Below, in pieces: positions 25,478 through 34,626 of a stretch of 64,000 bases of DNA. The DNA lies in the NCBI RefSeq assembly GCF_040024445.1, contig NZ_CP157276.1, positions 3,224,001 to 3,288,000 of the forward strand, read 5' to 3'. The notes below the pieces were generated by a model that saw only the letters and a program-made list of their open reading frames with translations, had not been told where the DNA came from and ran no database searches. The translations under genes and the position numbers were made by a program. Every line of letters begins with the position of its first letter. Position 1 is the stretch's first letter. The DNA comes from Prescottella soli. GTDB taxonomy: Bacteria; Actinomycetota; Actinomycetes; Mycobacteriales; Mycobacteriaceae.

Positions 25478-26557
25478 CTATCGGCCGGTGCCGTTCCCCG
25501 GCAGCACGAGGATCTTGACGTGCTCGTCGGGGGACCGAAGTGCGGTGAACGCGTCCGCGACCCCGTCGAGGCCGACGCGGTCCGTGATGATCGCTTCGGC
25601 GTCGATCTCGCCGTCGGCGAGGCGCTGCAGGGTGATGTCGTACGCGTTTTCGTACGGCCCGTGACCGAAGTTGATCGAGATCCGTCGGAACTGTCCGACC
25701 ACGGGGATGATCGTCTCGTCCCCGAACGGCGCGGCCAGCACCTGGATGCGCGAGTTGAACGGCAAGGTGTGCAGCAGGTCGCCCAGTACCCCTGCCCGGC
25801 CGCTGCATTCGTAGGCGATGAGGATGCCGTCGGTGGCCTGGCCCACGAGCGGGTTGCCCTCGGCGACCATCTGGTTCCACAGTTCGATCGGATCCTGCTC
25901 GCCCGGGTCGACGACGATGTCGGCGCCCATCTTCTTCGCGAGTTCCCGCCGCTTCGGCGACGGCTCCGAGGCGATGACGACCTGTGCCCCGCGGGCCTTC
26001 GCGGCGACGATGGCGCCCAGTCCGATGGTCCCGCAGCCGATGACCAGTGCCGAGTCGGCCGGCGTCAGACCGGACTGCTGCATGTGCATCTCGCCGACGT
26101 GGAGCGGTTCCGCCAGTGTCGCGTGCTCGAGCGACAGGCTGTCGGGGACTTTGCGCACCCAGTACGCGTCGACGACGATGTGATCGCCGAACGCGCCGTG
26201 GTACTCGTTGGAGTAGCCGATGATGGTCGGGATCCCGGTGCTCGTGTCGGTCGCCAGGCCGATCCCCGCCACCCGGTCGCCGATCGCGAAATCGTCCACC
26301 GCCGAGCCTGTCTCGGAGACGATGCCGGCGTACTCGTGCCCCAGGACGACGGGGCGGTCGGGATCGAAGGTGGCCAGCGGGTAGCCGCCACCCCGTGCGA
26401 CGTCCACGAACCGGCACGGATCCTTCGACATGCTCAGGTCGCTGCCGCAGATTCCGCAGGCGACGACGGCGATGCGGACCTGATGCGGTGCGAGTGCCGG
26501 CGCGTCGGCAATCTCGGACACGGTGAATGTTCCCTGCTGGAACTGTGCGGCCCTCAT
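25478..26557 (-). CDS. Zinc-dependent alcohol dehydrogenase (MDR family)
   Basis: 359 residues with VACGICGSDLSMSKDP (catalytic Zn Cys), GHEYAGIVSETG and a GroES-like N-domain. The cofactor motif is LVIGCGTIGLGAIVAAKARGAQVVIASEP, the acidic residue suggesting NAD. The usual structural-zinc four-Cys lobe is missing, since the sequence passes directly through STGIPTIIGYSNEYHGAFGDHIVVD. It would oxidise an alcohol or reduce a ketone. Its ATG overlaps the LLM oxidoreductase stop by 4 bases, so the two act together. Confidence 0.9.
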   Translation of the reverse strand: MRAAQFQQGTFTVSEIADAPALAPHQVRIAVVACGICGSDLSMSKDPCRFVDVARGGGYPLATFDPDRPVVLGHEYAGIVSETGSAVDDFAIGDRVAGIGLATDTSTGIPTIIGYSNEYHGAFGDHIVVDAYWVRKVPDSLSLEHATLAEPLHVGEMHMQQSGLTPADSALVIGCGTIGLGAIVAAKARGAQVVIASEPSPKRRELAKKMGADIVVDPGEQDPIELWNQMVAEGNPLVGQATDGILIAYECSGRAGVLGDLLHTLPFNSRIQVLAAPFGDETIIPVVGQFRRISINFGHGPYENAYDITLQRLADGEIDAEAIITDRVGLDGVADAFTALRSPDEHVKILVLPGNGTGR

Positions 26558-27747
26558 GCCTGTGCACCCCCGACGGCGGTGGGCTGCCCGTAGTAGTCGG
26601 TGTGCGCCTTGGTGATGGCGCCGACCAGCCCGCCGATCAGGTAGTCGCGATTGTCTTCGGCGAACTGCAGGCTCGCCTCGCGTCCGACGTTCCGCTTCCG
26701 GAAGTGGGGGACCACCTCGGATGCGAACAACTCGTAGCTGCGCTTGGTGTCCTCCCAGTTCGCCATGTCGACGTGCAGGATCAGGAACGTGCCGAACCCG
26801 CCGGTCTTCTCGATCAGGCGCTCGACCTGCGCGATGGCGTCCTCGGGGGTTCCGATGATCGCCTGGCCGAACTCGCCGAGCGTGTCGTTTCGCCACTGGT
26901 CGATGATTCCGGCCGGCGTGTCGGCCCACGCCGGGTTCTGGCCCGTCTGCCGGTTCACGTAGGCGGCCATCGATCCGACGCGTCGAGCGACGGCGCGTTC
27001 GGCGTCGGCCCGGGTCTCGGCGAGGAACATCGGATTGACCACGCGCCACGTGGAGCGGTCCGCGTGGTGTCCGTGCTCGGCGGCCACCTTCTCGTACACG
27101 TCCCAGTTGCGGTCCAGCGCATCGAATCCGCTGGGCGAACTCGCCGCCAGCGAGAGCAGCGAGAGTCCGTGCGTGCCGGCGAGAACCGAGCCGTTGGGGG
27201 AGATCGTGGAGGCCGTCACGGTCTCGATGCCACCGGGGTGGTAGGTCGGAAGCTGGGCGCGGGCGTCGCGCAGCGTGAACCAGTCGGTCTCCATGTCGAC
27301 GACCTCGCCGCGGAGCAGCGCGAGGATGGCCTCGAGCGCCTCGCCCTGACGGCGGCGCTGGTCGGAGGGATTGATCCCCATCATGTGTGCGTCGAGAGGG
27401 ATCTTGCCGGGGCCGGTGCCGAAGATCAGCCGGCCGCGGGTCTGCAGATCCAGCTGGGTGATGCGATCGACCGTGATGAGCGGGTGGTGGTACGGCAGGG
27501 ACATCACGCCGGTGCCGAACCGGATGCGCTCGGTGCGTTCGGCGGCGGCCGCGATGAACACGTCCGGCGCGGGCACGATCTCGGCGCCGGTCGAATGATG
27601 CTCACCCATCCAGGCCTCGTCGAATCCCAGGTGATCGAGGTGCTGCATGAGATCGATGTCGCGCCTGAGTTGCAGGACGGGATCGGCGTCGAGCGGGTGG
27701 TAGGGGGCGAGGAAGGCTCCGAATCGAATGGACTCCGCAGACCACAT
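26554..27747 (-). CDS. LLM-class flavin/F420-dependent oxidoreductase (monooxygenase-like)
   Basis: 397 residues. RFGAFLAPYHPLDADPVLQLRRDIDLMQHLDHLGFDEAWMGEHHSTGAEI is the bacterial-luciferase-like start. ERIRFGTGVMSLPYHHPLITVDRITQLDLQTRGRLIFGTGPG and a C-terminal KTGGFGTFLILHVDMANWEDTKRSYELFA follow. The length and EHHS motif favour flavin-dependent monooxygenases such as alkane- or limonene-monooxygenase-like enzymes. It is coupled to the alcohol dehydrogenase (a monooxygenase makes an alcohol or ketone, the ADH takes it further). The operator GGATCAACTGATCC lies 63 bp upstream of the ATG. Confidence 0.88.
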   Translation of the reverse strand: MWSAESIRFGAFLAPYHPLDADPVLQLRRDIDLMQHLDHLGFDEAWMGEHHSTGAEIVPAPDVFIAAAAERTERIRFGTGVMSLPYHHPLITVDRITQLDLQTRGRLIFGTGPGKIPLDAHMMGINPSDQRRRQGEALEAILALLRGEVVDMETDWFTLRDARAQLPTYHPGGIETVTASTISPNGSVLAGTHGLSLLSLAASSPSGFDALDRNWDVYEKVAAEHGHHADRSTWRVVNPMFLAETRADAERAVARRVGSMAAYVNRQTGQNPAWADTPAGIIDQWRNDTLGEFGQAIIGTPEDAIAQVERLIEKTGGFGTFLILHVDMANWEDTKRSYELFASEVVPHFRKRNVGREASLQFAEDNRDYLIGGLVGAITKAHTDYYGQPTAVGGAQA

Positions 27748-27809
27748 GGTGACGTCTCCTGTCGCAGGGGGTGAGCTGGGTCACTCACTCTGGTCGCCAT
27801 GTCTAGCAT

Positions 27810-27823
27810 GGATCAACTGATCC
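27810..27823 (-). promoter_or_regulatory. Operator GGATCAACTGATCC for the LLM-ADH operon
   Basis: A 14-bp near-perfect palindrome sits just upstream of the LLM gene at 27747. Thirteen of its bases recur at 27920-27932 beside the divergent TetR promoter. It is a probable binding site for the TetR protein at 28057-28704. Confidence 0.65.
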
Positions 27824-27887
27824 AGAAAGGGGCAAAGCTCGGCGTAAGTTGATGCGCGTAAATCCTTTCTGTCAATGGATTTTGGTG

Positions 27888-27932
27888 TTGACATACTTGA
27901 GGGCGTGTGAGATTAGTTAGATCAACTGATCC
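27888..27932 (+). promoter_or_regulatory. Promoter and operator upstream of the TetR gene
   Basis: TTGACA at 27888-27893, a 17-bp spacer and GATTAG at 27911-27916 form a plausible promoter. GATCAACTGATCC at 27920-27932 covers the expected start of transcription. It shares 13 bases with the site at 27810-27823, 110 bp away, so one regulator probably controls both directions. Confidence 0.65.
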
Positions 27933-28056
27933 ACTTACCGGGAGCGATGAGATGCCGGTGCGCACGACGAGGAGACCCCTGTTGCGGACCCGACGAGGCG
28001 TCTCCGAGAGTCCCCTCGGTGCGGTCGGTGCACGGTCCACCTGCCAAGCTCGTCTC

Positions 28057-28704
28057 ATGACAGGTGCCAAGCAGAATCGGCAGGGCGACGCGACCCGGGC
28101 GCGGTTGGTGAAGACTGCCGAGCGCCTCTTCGCCGCGGACGGCGTCGATGCGGTGTCCCTGCGGGCGGTGAACGCGGCCGCGGGACTCGGCCCGTCATCC
28201 GTGCACTATCACTTCGGCACCAAGGACGATCTGCTCGCCGCGGTCCTGCTCGACATGGGTGCGGGGGTTCGCGATCGGATCCGGGTCAACGTCGACGAAC
28301 TCGCCGCGGCACCCGAGCGTCCCGGTGTCGAGTCCCTGATTCGCGCGGTCACCGACCCGTATCGGGATCTGCTGCTGCGGCACCGCACTCGCGGAATGCG
28401 ATGGATGAAGATCGTCATGCAGATCGCGCCGCAGGGACATCCCGCTCTGGACGCGACGGAACAGGATCTCCGGGACCGGTTGCTCGAGCAGGTACGACGG
28501 GCGTTCCCGGACACCGACGCGGCACGGCTGGAATCGCGCTGGGCCATCGCGCTCATGGGTTTCATCCAGGCGCTCGGTCGTGCCGACGACTGGGCTCCGG
28601 GGTCGTCGGGGCCGTCGGGGCCGTCGGTCGAATGGCTGGTGGACTTCTACGAAGACCAGGTCGCCTTCCTGATCGGGGGCGTCGACCGTCTCCTCGGTCG
28701 ATAG
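28057..28704 (+). CDS. TetR-family transcriptional regulator
   Basis: 215 residues from ATG 28057; an in-frame ATG at 27907 would start upstream of the operator and is less likely. The TetR HTH is DATRARLVKTAERLFAADGVDAVSLRAVNAAAGLGPSSVHYHFGTKDDLLAAVL. The C-terminal ligand domain includes RTRGMRWMKIVMQIAPQGHPALD and VEWLVDFYEDQVAFLIGGVDRLLG. It is divergent from the LLM-ADH pair and probably represses it and itself via the GATCAACTGATCC sites. Confidence 0.9.
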   Translation: MTGAKQNRQGDATRARLVKTAERLFAADGVDAVSLRAVNAAAGLGPSSVHYHFGTKDDLLAAVLLDMGAGVRDRIRVNVDELAAAPERPGVESLIRAVTDPYRDLLLRHRTRGMRWMKIVMQIAPQGHPALDATEQDLRDRLLEQVRRAFPDTDAARLESRWAIALMGFIQALGRADDWAPGSSGPSGPSVEWLVDFYEDQVAFLIGGVDRLLGR

Positions 28705-28708
28705 CGCG

Positions 28709-29323
28709 TCAGACGGTGCAGAGCGGGGCGATGTCGGGGCGCCCGCCGGTGGTGGGCGAGGTCAGCAGCAGGCACGCGTTGTAGCCGCGCGACTCGACGA
28801 CGCCGCGGATCTCCTGCCACCGTTGCGCGGTCACCGCCGGGGTGCGGGACAGCACGAACCCGGAGAACCGGGCCGGATCCCCGACCAGCGCCCACGAGTA
28901 GTCGTCGGCGATGTAGGTGACGACGTAGTTGGTGGGGCCGTCGGGAGAGTCCTGCATCGGCACCGACGGAAAGCTCACGTGCAGTTGAGCGTTCGTCGTC
29001 GGGTCGTTGACGCGTGCGTTGCCTGTGATGCCGTCGGCGGCGCCGGTCCACGTGGTGCACGTGTTGTTTACGCTGATGTTCGACGCGTCGATCACGCCGT
29101 AGGTGGCGCGGGTGTCGCGGGCACAGTTCAGGTTGAACGGCTGCGGCACTGCCGCGAGCTGGTGCCACGTGCCGACGTAGCGGGCGACGTCGAGAAACGG
29201 GATCGGAGGGAGTGGCTGCCACGGATCGGCCGAACCGGGCGGCAGGGCGGCGGCGGGGACGGCGACAGCTGCCATGGCTGCGGCGGCGATCAGCCCGATG
29301 GTGAGCTTCCGGGTGGCGCGCAT
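28709..29323 (-). CDS. Secreted lipocalin (Blc-like)
   Basis: 204 residues from the ATG at 29323 (GGAAGG seven bases upstream). The signal peptide is MRATRKLTIGLIAAAAMAAVAVPAAA. The mature part shows the lipocalin signature FLDVARYVGTWHQLAAVPQPFNLNCARDTRATY, then YVVTYIADDYSWALVGDPARFSGFVLSRTPAV, matching strands F-H of the Blc group. Cys pairs (NCARDT, NTCTTW, NACLLL, PLCTV) could form disulfides. It would bind lipids or hydrophobic molecules in the envelope. It is convergent with tetR, with a 4-bp gap between stops. Confidence 0.88.
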   Translation of the reverse strand: MRATRKLTIGLIAAAAMAAVAVPAAALPPGSADPWQPLPPIPFLDVARYVGTWHQLAAVPQPFNLNCARDTRATYGVIDASNISVNNTCTTWTGAADGITGNARVNDPTTNAQLHVSFPSVPMQDSPDGPTNYVVTYIADDYSWALVGDPARFSGFVLSRTPAVTAQRWQEIRGVVESRGYNACLLLTSPTTGGRPDIAPLCTV

Positions 29324-29404
29324 GGTGATCCTTCCAGCGTCGACAGGAGCGGTCACTCAGTATTCTGTGCCGCTCCGGTCAACGGATGGATACGGAAGAT
29401 CAAC

Positions 29405-29451
29405 AGCGATGCAGCAGGTTGGCGCCGGCGATGATCGCGTCAAGCGTCGAC
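29405..29451 (-). repeat. Copy of the 3' end of the LeuA-domain gene (44/47 identical)
   Basis: These 47 bp match 34779-34825, the last codons of the LeuA-domain gene at 34777-35256, with three mismatches and in the same orientation. Translated on the minus strand it still reads LDAIIAGANLLHR before a stop two codons later. It lies directly after the stop of the GT87 gene. It is not part of any intact gene here, so it is a duplicated gene end. Confidence 0.8.
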
Positions 29452-29462
29452 ACGGCGCGGAT

Positions 29463-30779
29463 TCACGCTGCCAGGGGAAGGCTGGGGACTGAGGACGGAG
29501 AGGTCTTGCTCGTCGCCGGTGATCTGCGAAAAGCGATGGCGGCCGCACCGCCCATGACGGCGACGTAGGCCACGAGGTAGAGGTTCACGAGAACGTCCCA
29601 GGGAGCCCAGGCTGGTCGGAAGAGATAGAGGCCGACCACAACTCGGCCGTCGGGCCACCGGTAGGACCACGATCCCGCGGCGACGAAGAGCGCGACTATC
29701 GCGAGCCACCACCACGAATTCTTCAGGGCGCGATGCGCGAGGTACACGAAGAGCGGCACGAACCACACCCAGTGGTGGCTCCAGGAGAACGGAGACACCA
29801 CTGAAGAGGTGAGGCCGGCGACGGTGATCGAGAGTAGCGTCTCGCCGGTGCGGTGGAGTCGGGCCGCCACCCACATGCTCACCGAGACCGCCACTGCGAC
29901 AAGCAGAAGCCACAGCCACGTGGGCGCAGGGTCGCCGATGATGCGGGCGAGGGCGCCACGCAGCGACTGGTTCGCGGCGTGACTCTCGTCGGCGATGCGG
30001 GTGGAATCGAAGAACGTCTCGCTCCAGTACTGCCACGAATCCCTGGGAAGCACAGCCCAACCCACGCCGACGGTCGCGGCGATCATCACGACTGCCACGG
30101 CTGCGGCCCGCCACTGCCGAAGCACCAGGTAATAGAGGACGAAGTAGGCCGGCGTGAGCTTGATTCCCGCGGCGATCCCCACGCCGACGCCCTTCAGTCG
30201 GCTCCGCTCACCGCGCGAGGCGTCCCAGAGCACCAGCGCCATCAGGACCAAGTTGATCTGGCCGAAGAACAACGTCGTCCGCACCGGTTCGAGGAACAAG
30301 CAGCCGCTCGCGAGTAGGACCGAGACAGCGACGACGCGGACGGTGATGCGGTAGCGGAGCATCCGCCAGCACAACGCGATGATCGCGGCCAGCAAAGCGG
30401 CGTTGATCCCCATCCAGATGTACTTGTCCGTCCCAGTCGGGAGCAGTCCGAACGGAACGAACAGCACGGTCGAGAACGGTGTGTACGTATAGAGCAGGCC
30501 GTGGATCACCGGATCTGTGTAGAGCGGTAGGCCCGCCACCGCATGCCGGGCACCGTCCCGGTACACGTCCAGATCGAAGCCCCCTGCGAACAGGCCGGTG
30601 TACGGCATCCACGGATCGACCGTCGTGAACAGCAGAATGGTCGCGGCGATCATCGCCAGCGAAATGGCCCCCATCGATGGCCATCTCGCAGTCAACAGAC
30701 GATTCCCTTGTGCATTCCTCACCTCTGAATCCGCGACCTGCAGATCTCGGCGATTCTTGCGCGTACTGGACAGATTCAT
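29463..30779 (-). CDS. GT87-family polyprenol-phosphate-mannose-type glycosyltransferase
   Basis: 438 residues with about 10-12 membrane segments. An early luminal loop, FAGGFDLDVYRDGARHAVAGLPLYTDP, holds the conserved Asp pair expected of GT-C glycosyltransferases. YTPFSTVLFVPFGLLP, FGQINLVLMALVLWDASR and GVGVGIAAGIKLTPAYFVLYYL match the DUF2029/GT87 pattern of actinobacterial alpha-mannosyltransferases that extend lipomannan or lipoarabinomannan. It acts at the outer face of the inner membrane. No other cell-wall glycan gene is adjacent; it is flanked by gene-end repeats. Confidence 0.88.
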   Translation of the reverse strand: MNLSSTRKNRRDLQVADSEVRNAQGNRLLTARWPSMGAISLAMIAATILLFTTVDPWMPYTGLFAGGFDLDVYRDGARHAVAGLPLYTDPVIHGLLYTYTPFSTVLFVPFGLLPTGTDKYIWMGINAALLAAIIALCWRMLRYRITVRVVAVSVLLASGCLFLEPVRTTLFFGQINLVLMALVLWDASRGERSRLKGVGVGIAAGIKLTPAYFVLYYLVLRQWRAAAVAVVMIAATVGVGWAVLPRDSWQYWSETFFDSTRIADESHAANQSLRGALARIIGDPAPTWLWLLLVAVAVSVSMWVAARLHRTGETLLSITVAGLTSSVVSPFSWSHHWVWFVPLFVYLAHRALKNSWWWLAIVALFVAAGSWSYRWPDGRVVVGLYLFRPAWAPWDVLVNLYLVAYVAVMGGAAAIAFRRSPATSKTSPSSVPSLPLAA

Positions 30780-30843
30780 CCTGAACGTTTCCCCCGGTCT
30801 AGAAGCTAAGCAAAGCTAACGGATTGGGAACGGTCCTTTCCAC

Positions 30844-31103
30844 TCAGCGATGTTGGCTGCTCGGATACACACCGGGGGTCATCCCCGGATAGATGAAGAC
30901 GCCTGTCGCGGGTGTCGTGGCGAGGGACCCGAAGACGCCCATGTCGAAGGGGGCGTCGAGCTTGTGTGGGTTTCCGTCCCGATCCGCCTGCCCGCACGAG
31001 GTTCGTGACATCGACGGGGACGCCGATAGCGCCCAGGCCCGGATCGACCGGCCACGAGTCCGATCGCCAGCGCGCCGGTGCGGGCGAGAATTGAGCGCTT
31101 CAT
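30844..31103 (-). pseudogene. Frameshifted remnant of a small secreted protein
   Basis: An ATG at 31103 starts a signal-like sequence, MKRSILARTGALAIGLVAG. Coding character then changes frame: LGAIGVPVDVTNLVRA is readable in a second frame, and DAPFDMGVFGSLATTPATG with VFIYPGMTPGVYPSSQHR, ending at a stop at 30844, in another. At least two frameshifts are needed, so the gene is probably dead. The original product appears to be a short exported protein of unknown function. Confidence 0.4.
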
Positions 31104-31213
31104 ACCGATCTACCCCCGGAAACATAACGGACAACCGGTATATCAGATGAAGCTGCCGAAACATTACGGGAGAGGGCGCAGCGGCACAGGCCGGCCGACT
31201 GGAGCAGCCGATC

Positions 31214-31265
31214 TCTCAGCGATGCAGCAGGCAGGTCATGGCCTGCAACAGCTTTGCGTCGCAGT
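31214..31265 (-). repeat. Patchwork of two gene fragments (LeuA-domain end and hydrolase internal piece)
   Basis: 31214-31231 is an 18-bp perfect copy of 34775-34792, the stop-codon region of the LeuA-domain gene. Six bases later, 31237-31265 copies 23767-23795 of the alpha/beta hydrolase gene at 28 of 29 positions (the KLLQAMA codons). Both keep the orientation of their sources. The surrounding 30797-31320 stretch is non-coding apart from the pseudogene at 30844. Confidence 0.7.
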
Positions 31266-31320
31266 TGCGCCTAGGGAGGGTAGGCAGGCTACGCCTCCGG
31301 CTCGGTCCTGTAGTGCCCGT

Positions 31321-34300
31321 TTACGAGTTCTCCGCCTGCTTTCGCTCGACGACCCAGGCCGCGATCTGCGCACGTGATGCGAAGTCGAGTTTGGTCCTGA
31401 TGTGCTCCACGTGGCCCTCGGCGGTTCGCGGCGAGATCACCAGTCGAGTGGCGATCTCCTTGTTGGTCAGGCCTTCTGCGACGAGCTCCGCGATCTGCTG
31501 CTCGCGTTTGGTCAGCGCGGAGTCCGGACCCGGCCCCGTCTGCGGCATCGAGGGCTCGGGCCGTTCGTGGAGGGCGTAGGCCACGGCCTCGTCGAAGCTC
31601 AGCGCCTCGCCGGTGCGGAGGGCAGCGTCGAACGCTCGCTCCCCGAGTGACCGACGAACGCGCTGTTCGCACTCGGCGTCGAGGGCGGTTATCCGCGGGA
31701 ACATGAGGAGTCCCATCGTGCGGCGCAACGAATCGGCCGCGCCCAACAGCACGGCAGCGCGCGTCGCCTGATCGGCACTCGATGCGATCCAGCCGAGTAC
31801 CCCGAGATATATGGCTCCGGCGGCGGGGTCGTCGACCGACCGGATCAGTCGAAGTCCCTCCTCCGCCGATCGACGCGCCTGGTCCAGGTCGCCCTCCATC
31901 CATCGGGCGATGGCGCTGCCCCAGAGCGCGTAGGAGCGGAACATCGATTCACCGTGGGCCTCCGTTGTCGCGAGTACCCGGTCATTGCATTCCATGGAGT
32001 TCGCGATGTCGCCGAGCACTCCGTACGCCCATCCGAGGACCACCTGGATCCCGACGACCACATGGGGGACTATGTCGTGTGTGCCGAGGGTTTCGATGGC
32101 TGCGTGCAGGCGCTCGATTGCGCGGTCCGGCTCGGCTCCGTAGAGCGAGAGGAACCCGTCGGCCAGGGCGAGGCGGGTGGCGCTCACCGGGTCGTCGAGC
32201 TCCTCGAGCAGCGACTGCCCCTCCGCGATCAGGGCGGTTCCCGCAGGGAAGGCGCCGTGAAGTCCGGCGAGCATGCTGGCCGCCTGCAGCGCGCTGAGGC
32301 GCTCCGCGGTCGGCCGGCGAGGGGAGTGCGCCAGGGCGAGGTCGAGCCAGTGCCTCCCCTCGCGGAACAATCCGATGCGCGAGAGCCAGAAGGGGAACAG
32401 CGCCGCCGCGATCCGTAGGCCCGTTTGGTCGTCCGGCTCGCTGGTTTCCGTCAGGCTGAATGTCATTGCCTCACGCAGGTTCGGCAGCTCGCGGTCGAGG
32501 CGGGCCATCCACTCGATCTGGCGGGGACTGATCCAATCGGCCTCCGCGTCCAGCGCCAGCTGCTGATACCAATCGCGATGCCGCCGGCGCAATGCCGGGG
32601 ACTCGCCGGACTGCTCCGATTTCTCCCGCCCGAATTCGCGCACGGTCTCGAGCATCCGGTAGCGCGCGACCGACTTTCCCGGCACCCGGATCAGGATCGA
32701 CTTGTCGACCAGTGACGTCACCAGGTCGAGCAATTCCTCTGTCGGCATGTCTGCCGCACAGATGCCCTCCGCAGCATCGATATCGAAGCTGCCCGCGAAC
32801 ACCGCCAGGCGTGCCCACAACAGCTGTTCCTGGGGCTGTAGGAGTTCGAAGCTCCAGTCGATGGACATCCGCAGTGTCTGCAGGCGGGTAGGCACGCCGC
32901 GCGGTCCCATGGCCAGCAGCTTGTACCGATCGGTCAGCCGCTCCAGGATCTGTTGCGGCGACATCGCCCTCATGCGCGCGGCCGCCAGTTCGATCGGCAG
33001 CGGCAAGCCGTCGAGATGGCGACATATCTCGGCGACCGTGGTCCTGTTGCTGTCGGTCAACTCGAACCCGGGCTCCGCGGCCGCCGCCCGTTCCGTGAAC
33101 AGGGTCATCGCCTCGCTCGCGGGCGTCTTCGCAGCGGCCCGTCGGCCTTCGTGGTCGGGTATTGCCAGCGGTGGCACACGCATCACCGCTTCACCTTGGA
33201 TGCCGAGGGGTTCACGGCTGGTGGCCAGGATCCGTAGCCGCGGGCCGGCGCGGAGCATTGATTGCGCGATGTCGGCGGCCGCCTCGATCACGTGCTCGCA
33301 GTTGTCCAGTACGAGCAGAATGTGTCGCGACGCGACGAATTCCATCACCACGTCCTCGAGTGAGCTCGGAGATCGATTCTGCAGTCGCAGGGCGGCGGCG
33401 ACCATGTCCACCACGAGAGACGCGTCGCCCACCTCGCCCAGCTCGACGAGGTACACCCCGTCGTCGAACCCGCGCCGCACATCCGCGGCGGCCCGCAGTG
33501 CGAGGCGGGTCTTGCCGACGCCACCGATCCCGGTCAGGGTCACCAGGTGTGACGCCGCGAGGTCGTTCTTGATCTCGGTCAGTTCACGTCGGCGGCCGAC
33601 GAAGCTGGTCAGCTCCAGAGGCAGCGTCGGGTCCCGGTGCCGAACGGGGGGCACGGTCGCCGCCGGCGTCGCGGGTGTGGTGTCGCCGGGTCCGGTGGGC
33701 AGCGCCATGTCGTCGACGGGTTGACCGCGGTGGAGCTGGAATTGTCTCAGCGCATCACCGAATTCGGTGGCGGTGGGACGCTCGTGGGGGGCGGCGGACA
33801 TCGCCCGCTCGATGACCGAGCTCACCTCGTCGGGGATGCCTTCTCGTCGTAGATCCGGAACCGGCTGCGAGGTGATCCGCACGAACTGCACGACGAGGCG
33901 TTCGCCGCTGCGGCGTTCGAATGCGGCGTGGCCGGTGGCGGCGCAGAACAAGGTGGCGCCGAGTCCGTAGATGTCCGAGGCCGGGCTCGGTGGGCTGCCC
34001 TCGATCAGCTCCGGAGCCATGAATGCCGGTGATCCGGTGACGGCGCCGGAGCCGGTCTCGAAACCCCCGGAGACATGGGCGATACCGAAGTCGGTGAGCG
34101 CGGGTTCGGCGTACTCGGTGATCAGGATGTTCCCGGGCTTCACGTCGCGATGGATCACCCCGAGCCGGTGCGCGGTCTCCAACGCCCCGGCCATCTTGAC
34201 GCCCAGGTGGACCAGTTCGTCCAGCTCGAGTGGACCGTCCCGACGGATCCGCTCCTCCAGGGAACCCTGCGGGTGATACGGCATCACGATGTACGGGTGG

Positions 34301-34596
34301 CCGCCGGCCGTGGTTCCGACGTGCAGGACGTTGACGATGTTCGGGTGCCCGGTCAACCGGCCCATCGCCCGCTGCTCGCGCAGGAAGCGCGTCAGGCTCT
34401 CCTCGTCGAGGTCGGCGGTGAGCACCTTCACGGCGACGGTGCGGTCCAGTTCCGGCTGCGCGCAGCGATAGACGACACCGAACCCGCCGGACCCGATCTG
34501 CTGCACGTCGTCGAAACCGGCACCGCGCAACTCGGCGGCGGCCCCGGCCCCGGTCGCGACGTCGCGTTGGGTCTCGTGTCCGCCGGGACCGGTCAT
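31321..34596 (-). CDS. PknK-like Ser/Thr kinase, NB-ARC-type ATPase and LuxR HTH fusion
   Basis: 1091 residues. The kinase domain (about 28-290) is complete: IGSGGFGVVY, Lys57 in VAVKV, HRDVKPGN (149-156), DFG 169-171 and APE 195-197. After a Pro/Thr linker an ATPase follows: FVGRRRELTEI, Walker A GIGGVGKTRLA, LLVLDNCEHV, LPIELAAARMR, then TPR-like helices. The C-terminus is a LuxR HTH: LTKREQQIAELVAEGLTNKEIATRLVISPRTAEGHVEHIRTKL. It is the layout of mycobacterial PknK, a kinase-regulator linking phosphorylation to transcription. Its targets here are unknown. Confidence 0.93.
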   Translation of the reverse strand: MTGPGGHETQRDVATGAGAAAELRGAGFDDVQQIGSGGFGVVYRCAQPELDRTVAVKVLTADLDEESLTRFLREQRAMGRLTGHPNIVNVLHVGTTAGGHPYIVMPYHPQGSLEERIRRDGPLELDELVHLGVKMAGALETAHRLGVIHRDVKPGNILITEYAEPALTDFGIAHVSGGFETGSGAVTGSPAFMAPELIEGSPPSPASDIYGLGATLFCAATGHAAFERRSGERLVVQFVRITSQPVPDLRREGIPDEVSSVIERAMSAAPHERPTATEFGDALRQFQLHRGQPVDDMALPTGPGDTTPATPAATVPPVRHRDPTLPLELTSFVGRRRELTEIKNDLAASHLVTLTGIGGVGKTRLALRAAADVRRGFDDGVYLVELGEVGDASLVVDMVAAALRLQNRSPSSLEDVVMEFVASRHILLVLDNCEHVIEAAADIAQSMLRAGPRLRILATSREPLGIQGEAVMRVPPLAIPDHEGRRAAAKTPASEAMTLFTERAAAAEPGFELTDSNRTTVAEICRHLDGLPLPIELAAARMRAMSPQQILERLTDRYKLLAMGPRGVPTRLQTLRMSIDWSFELLQPQEQLLWARLAVFAGSFDIDAAEGICAADMPTEELLDLVTSLVDKSILIRVPGKSVARYRMLETVREFGREKSEQSGESPALRRRHRDWYQQLALDAEADWISPRQIEWMARLDRELPNLREAMTFSLTETSEPDDQTGLRIAAALFPFWLSRIGLFREGRHWLDLALAHSPRRPTAERLSALQAASMLAGLHGAFPAGTALIAEGQSLLEELDDPVSATRLALADGFLSLYGAEPDRAIERLHAAIETLGTHDIVPHVVVGIQVVLGWAYGVLGDIANSMECNDRVLATTEAHGESMFRSYALWGSAIARWMEGDLDQARRSAEEGLRLIRSVDDPAAGAIYLGVLGWIASSADQATRAAVLLGAADSLRRTMGLLMFPRITALDAECEQRVRRSLGERAFDAALRTGEALSFDEAVAYALHERPEPSMPQTGPGPDSALTKREQQIAELVAEGLTNKEIATRLVISPRTAEGHVEHIRTKLDFASRAQIAAWVVERKQAENS

Positions 34597-34626
34597 GGGC
34601 TGGTCGACCCATTCCAGCGCGAGGGC

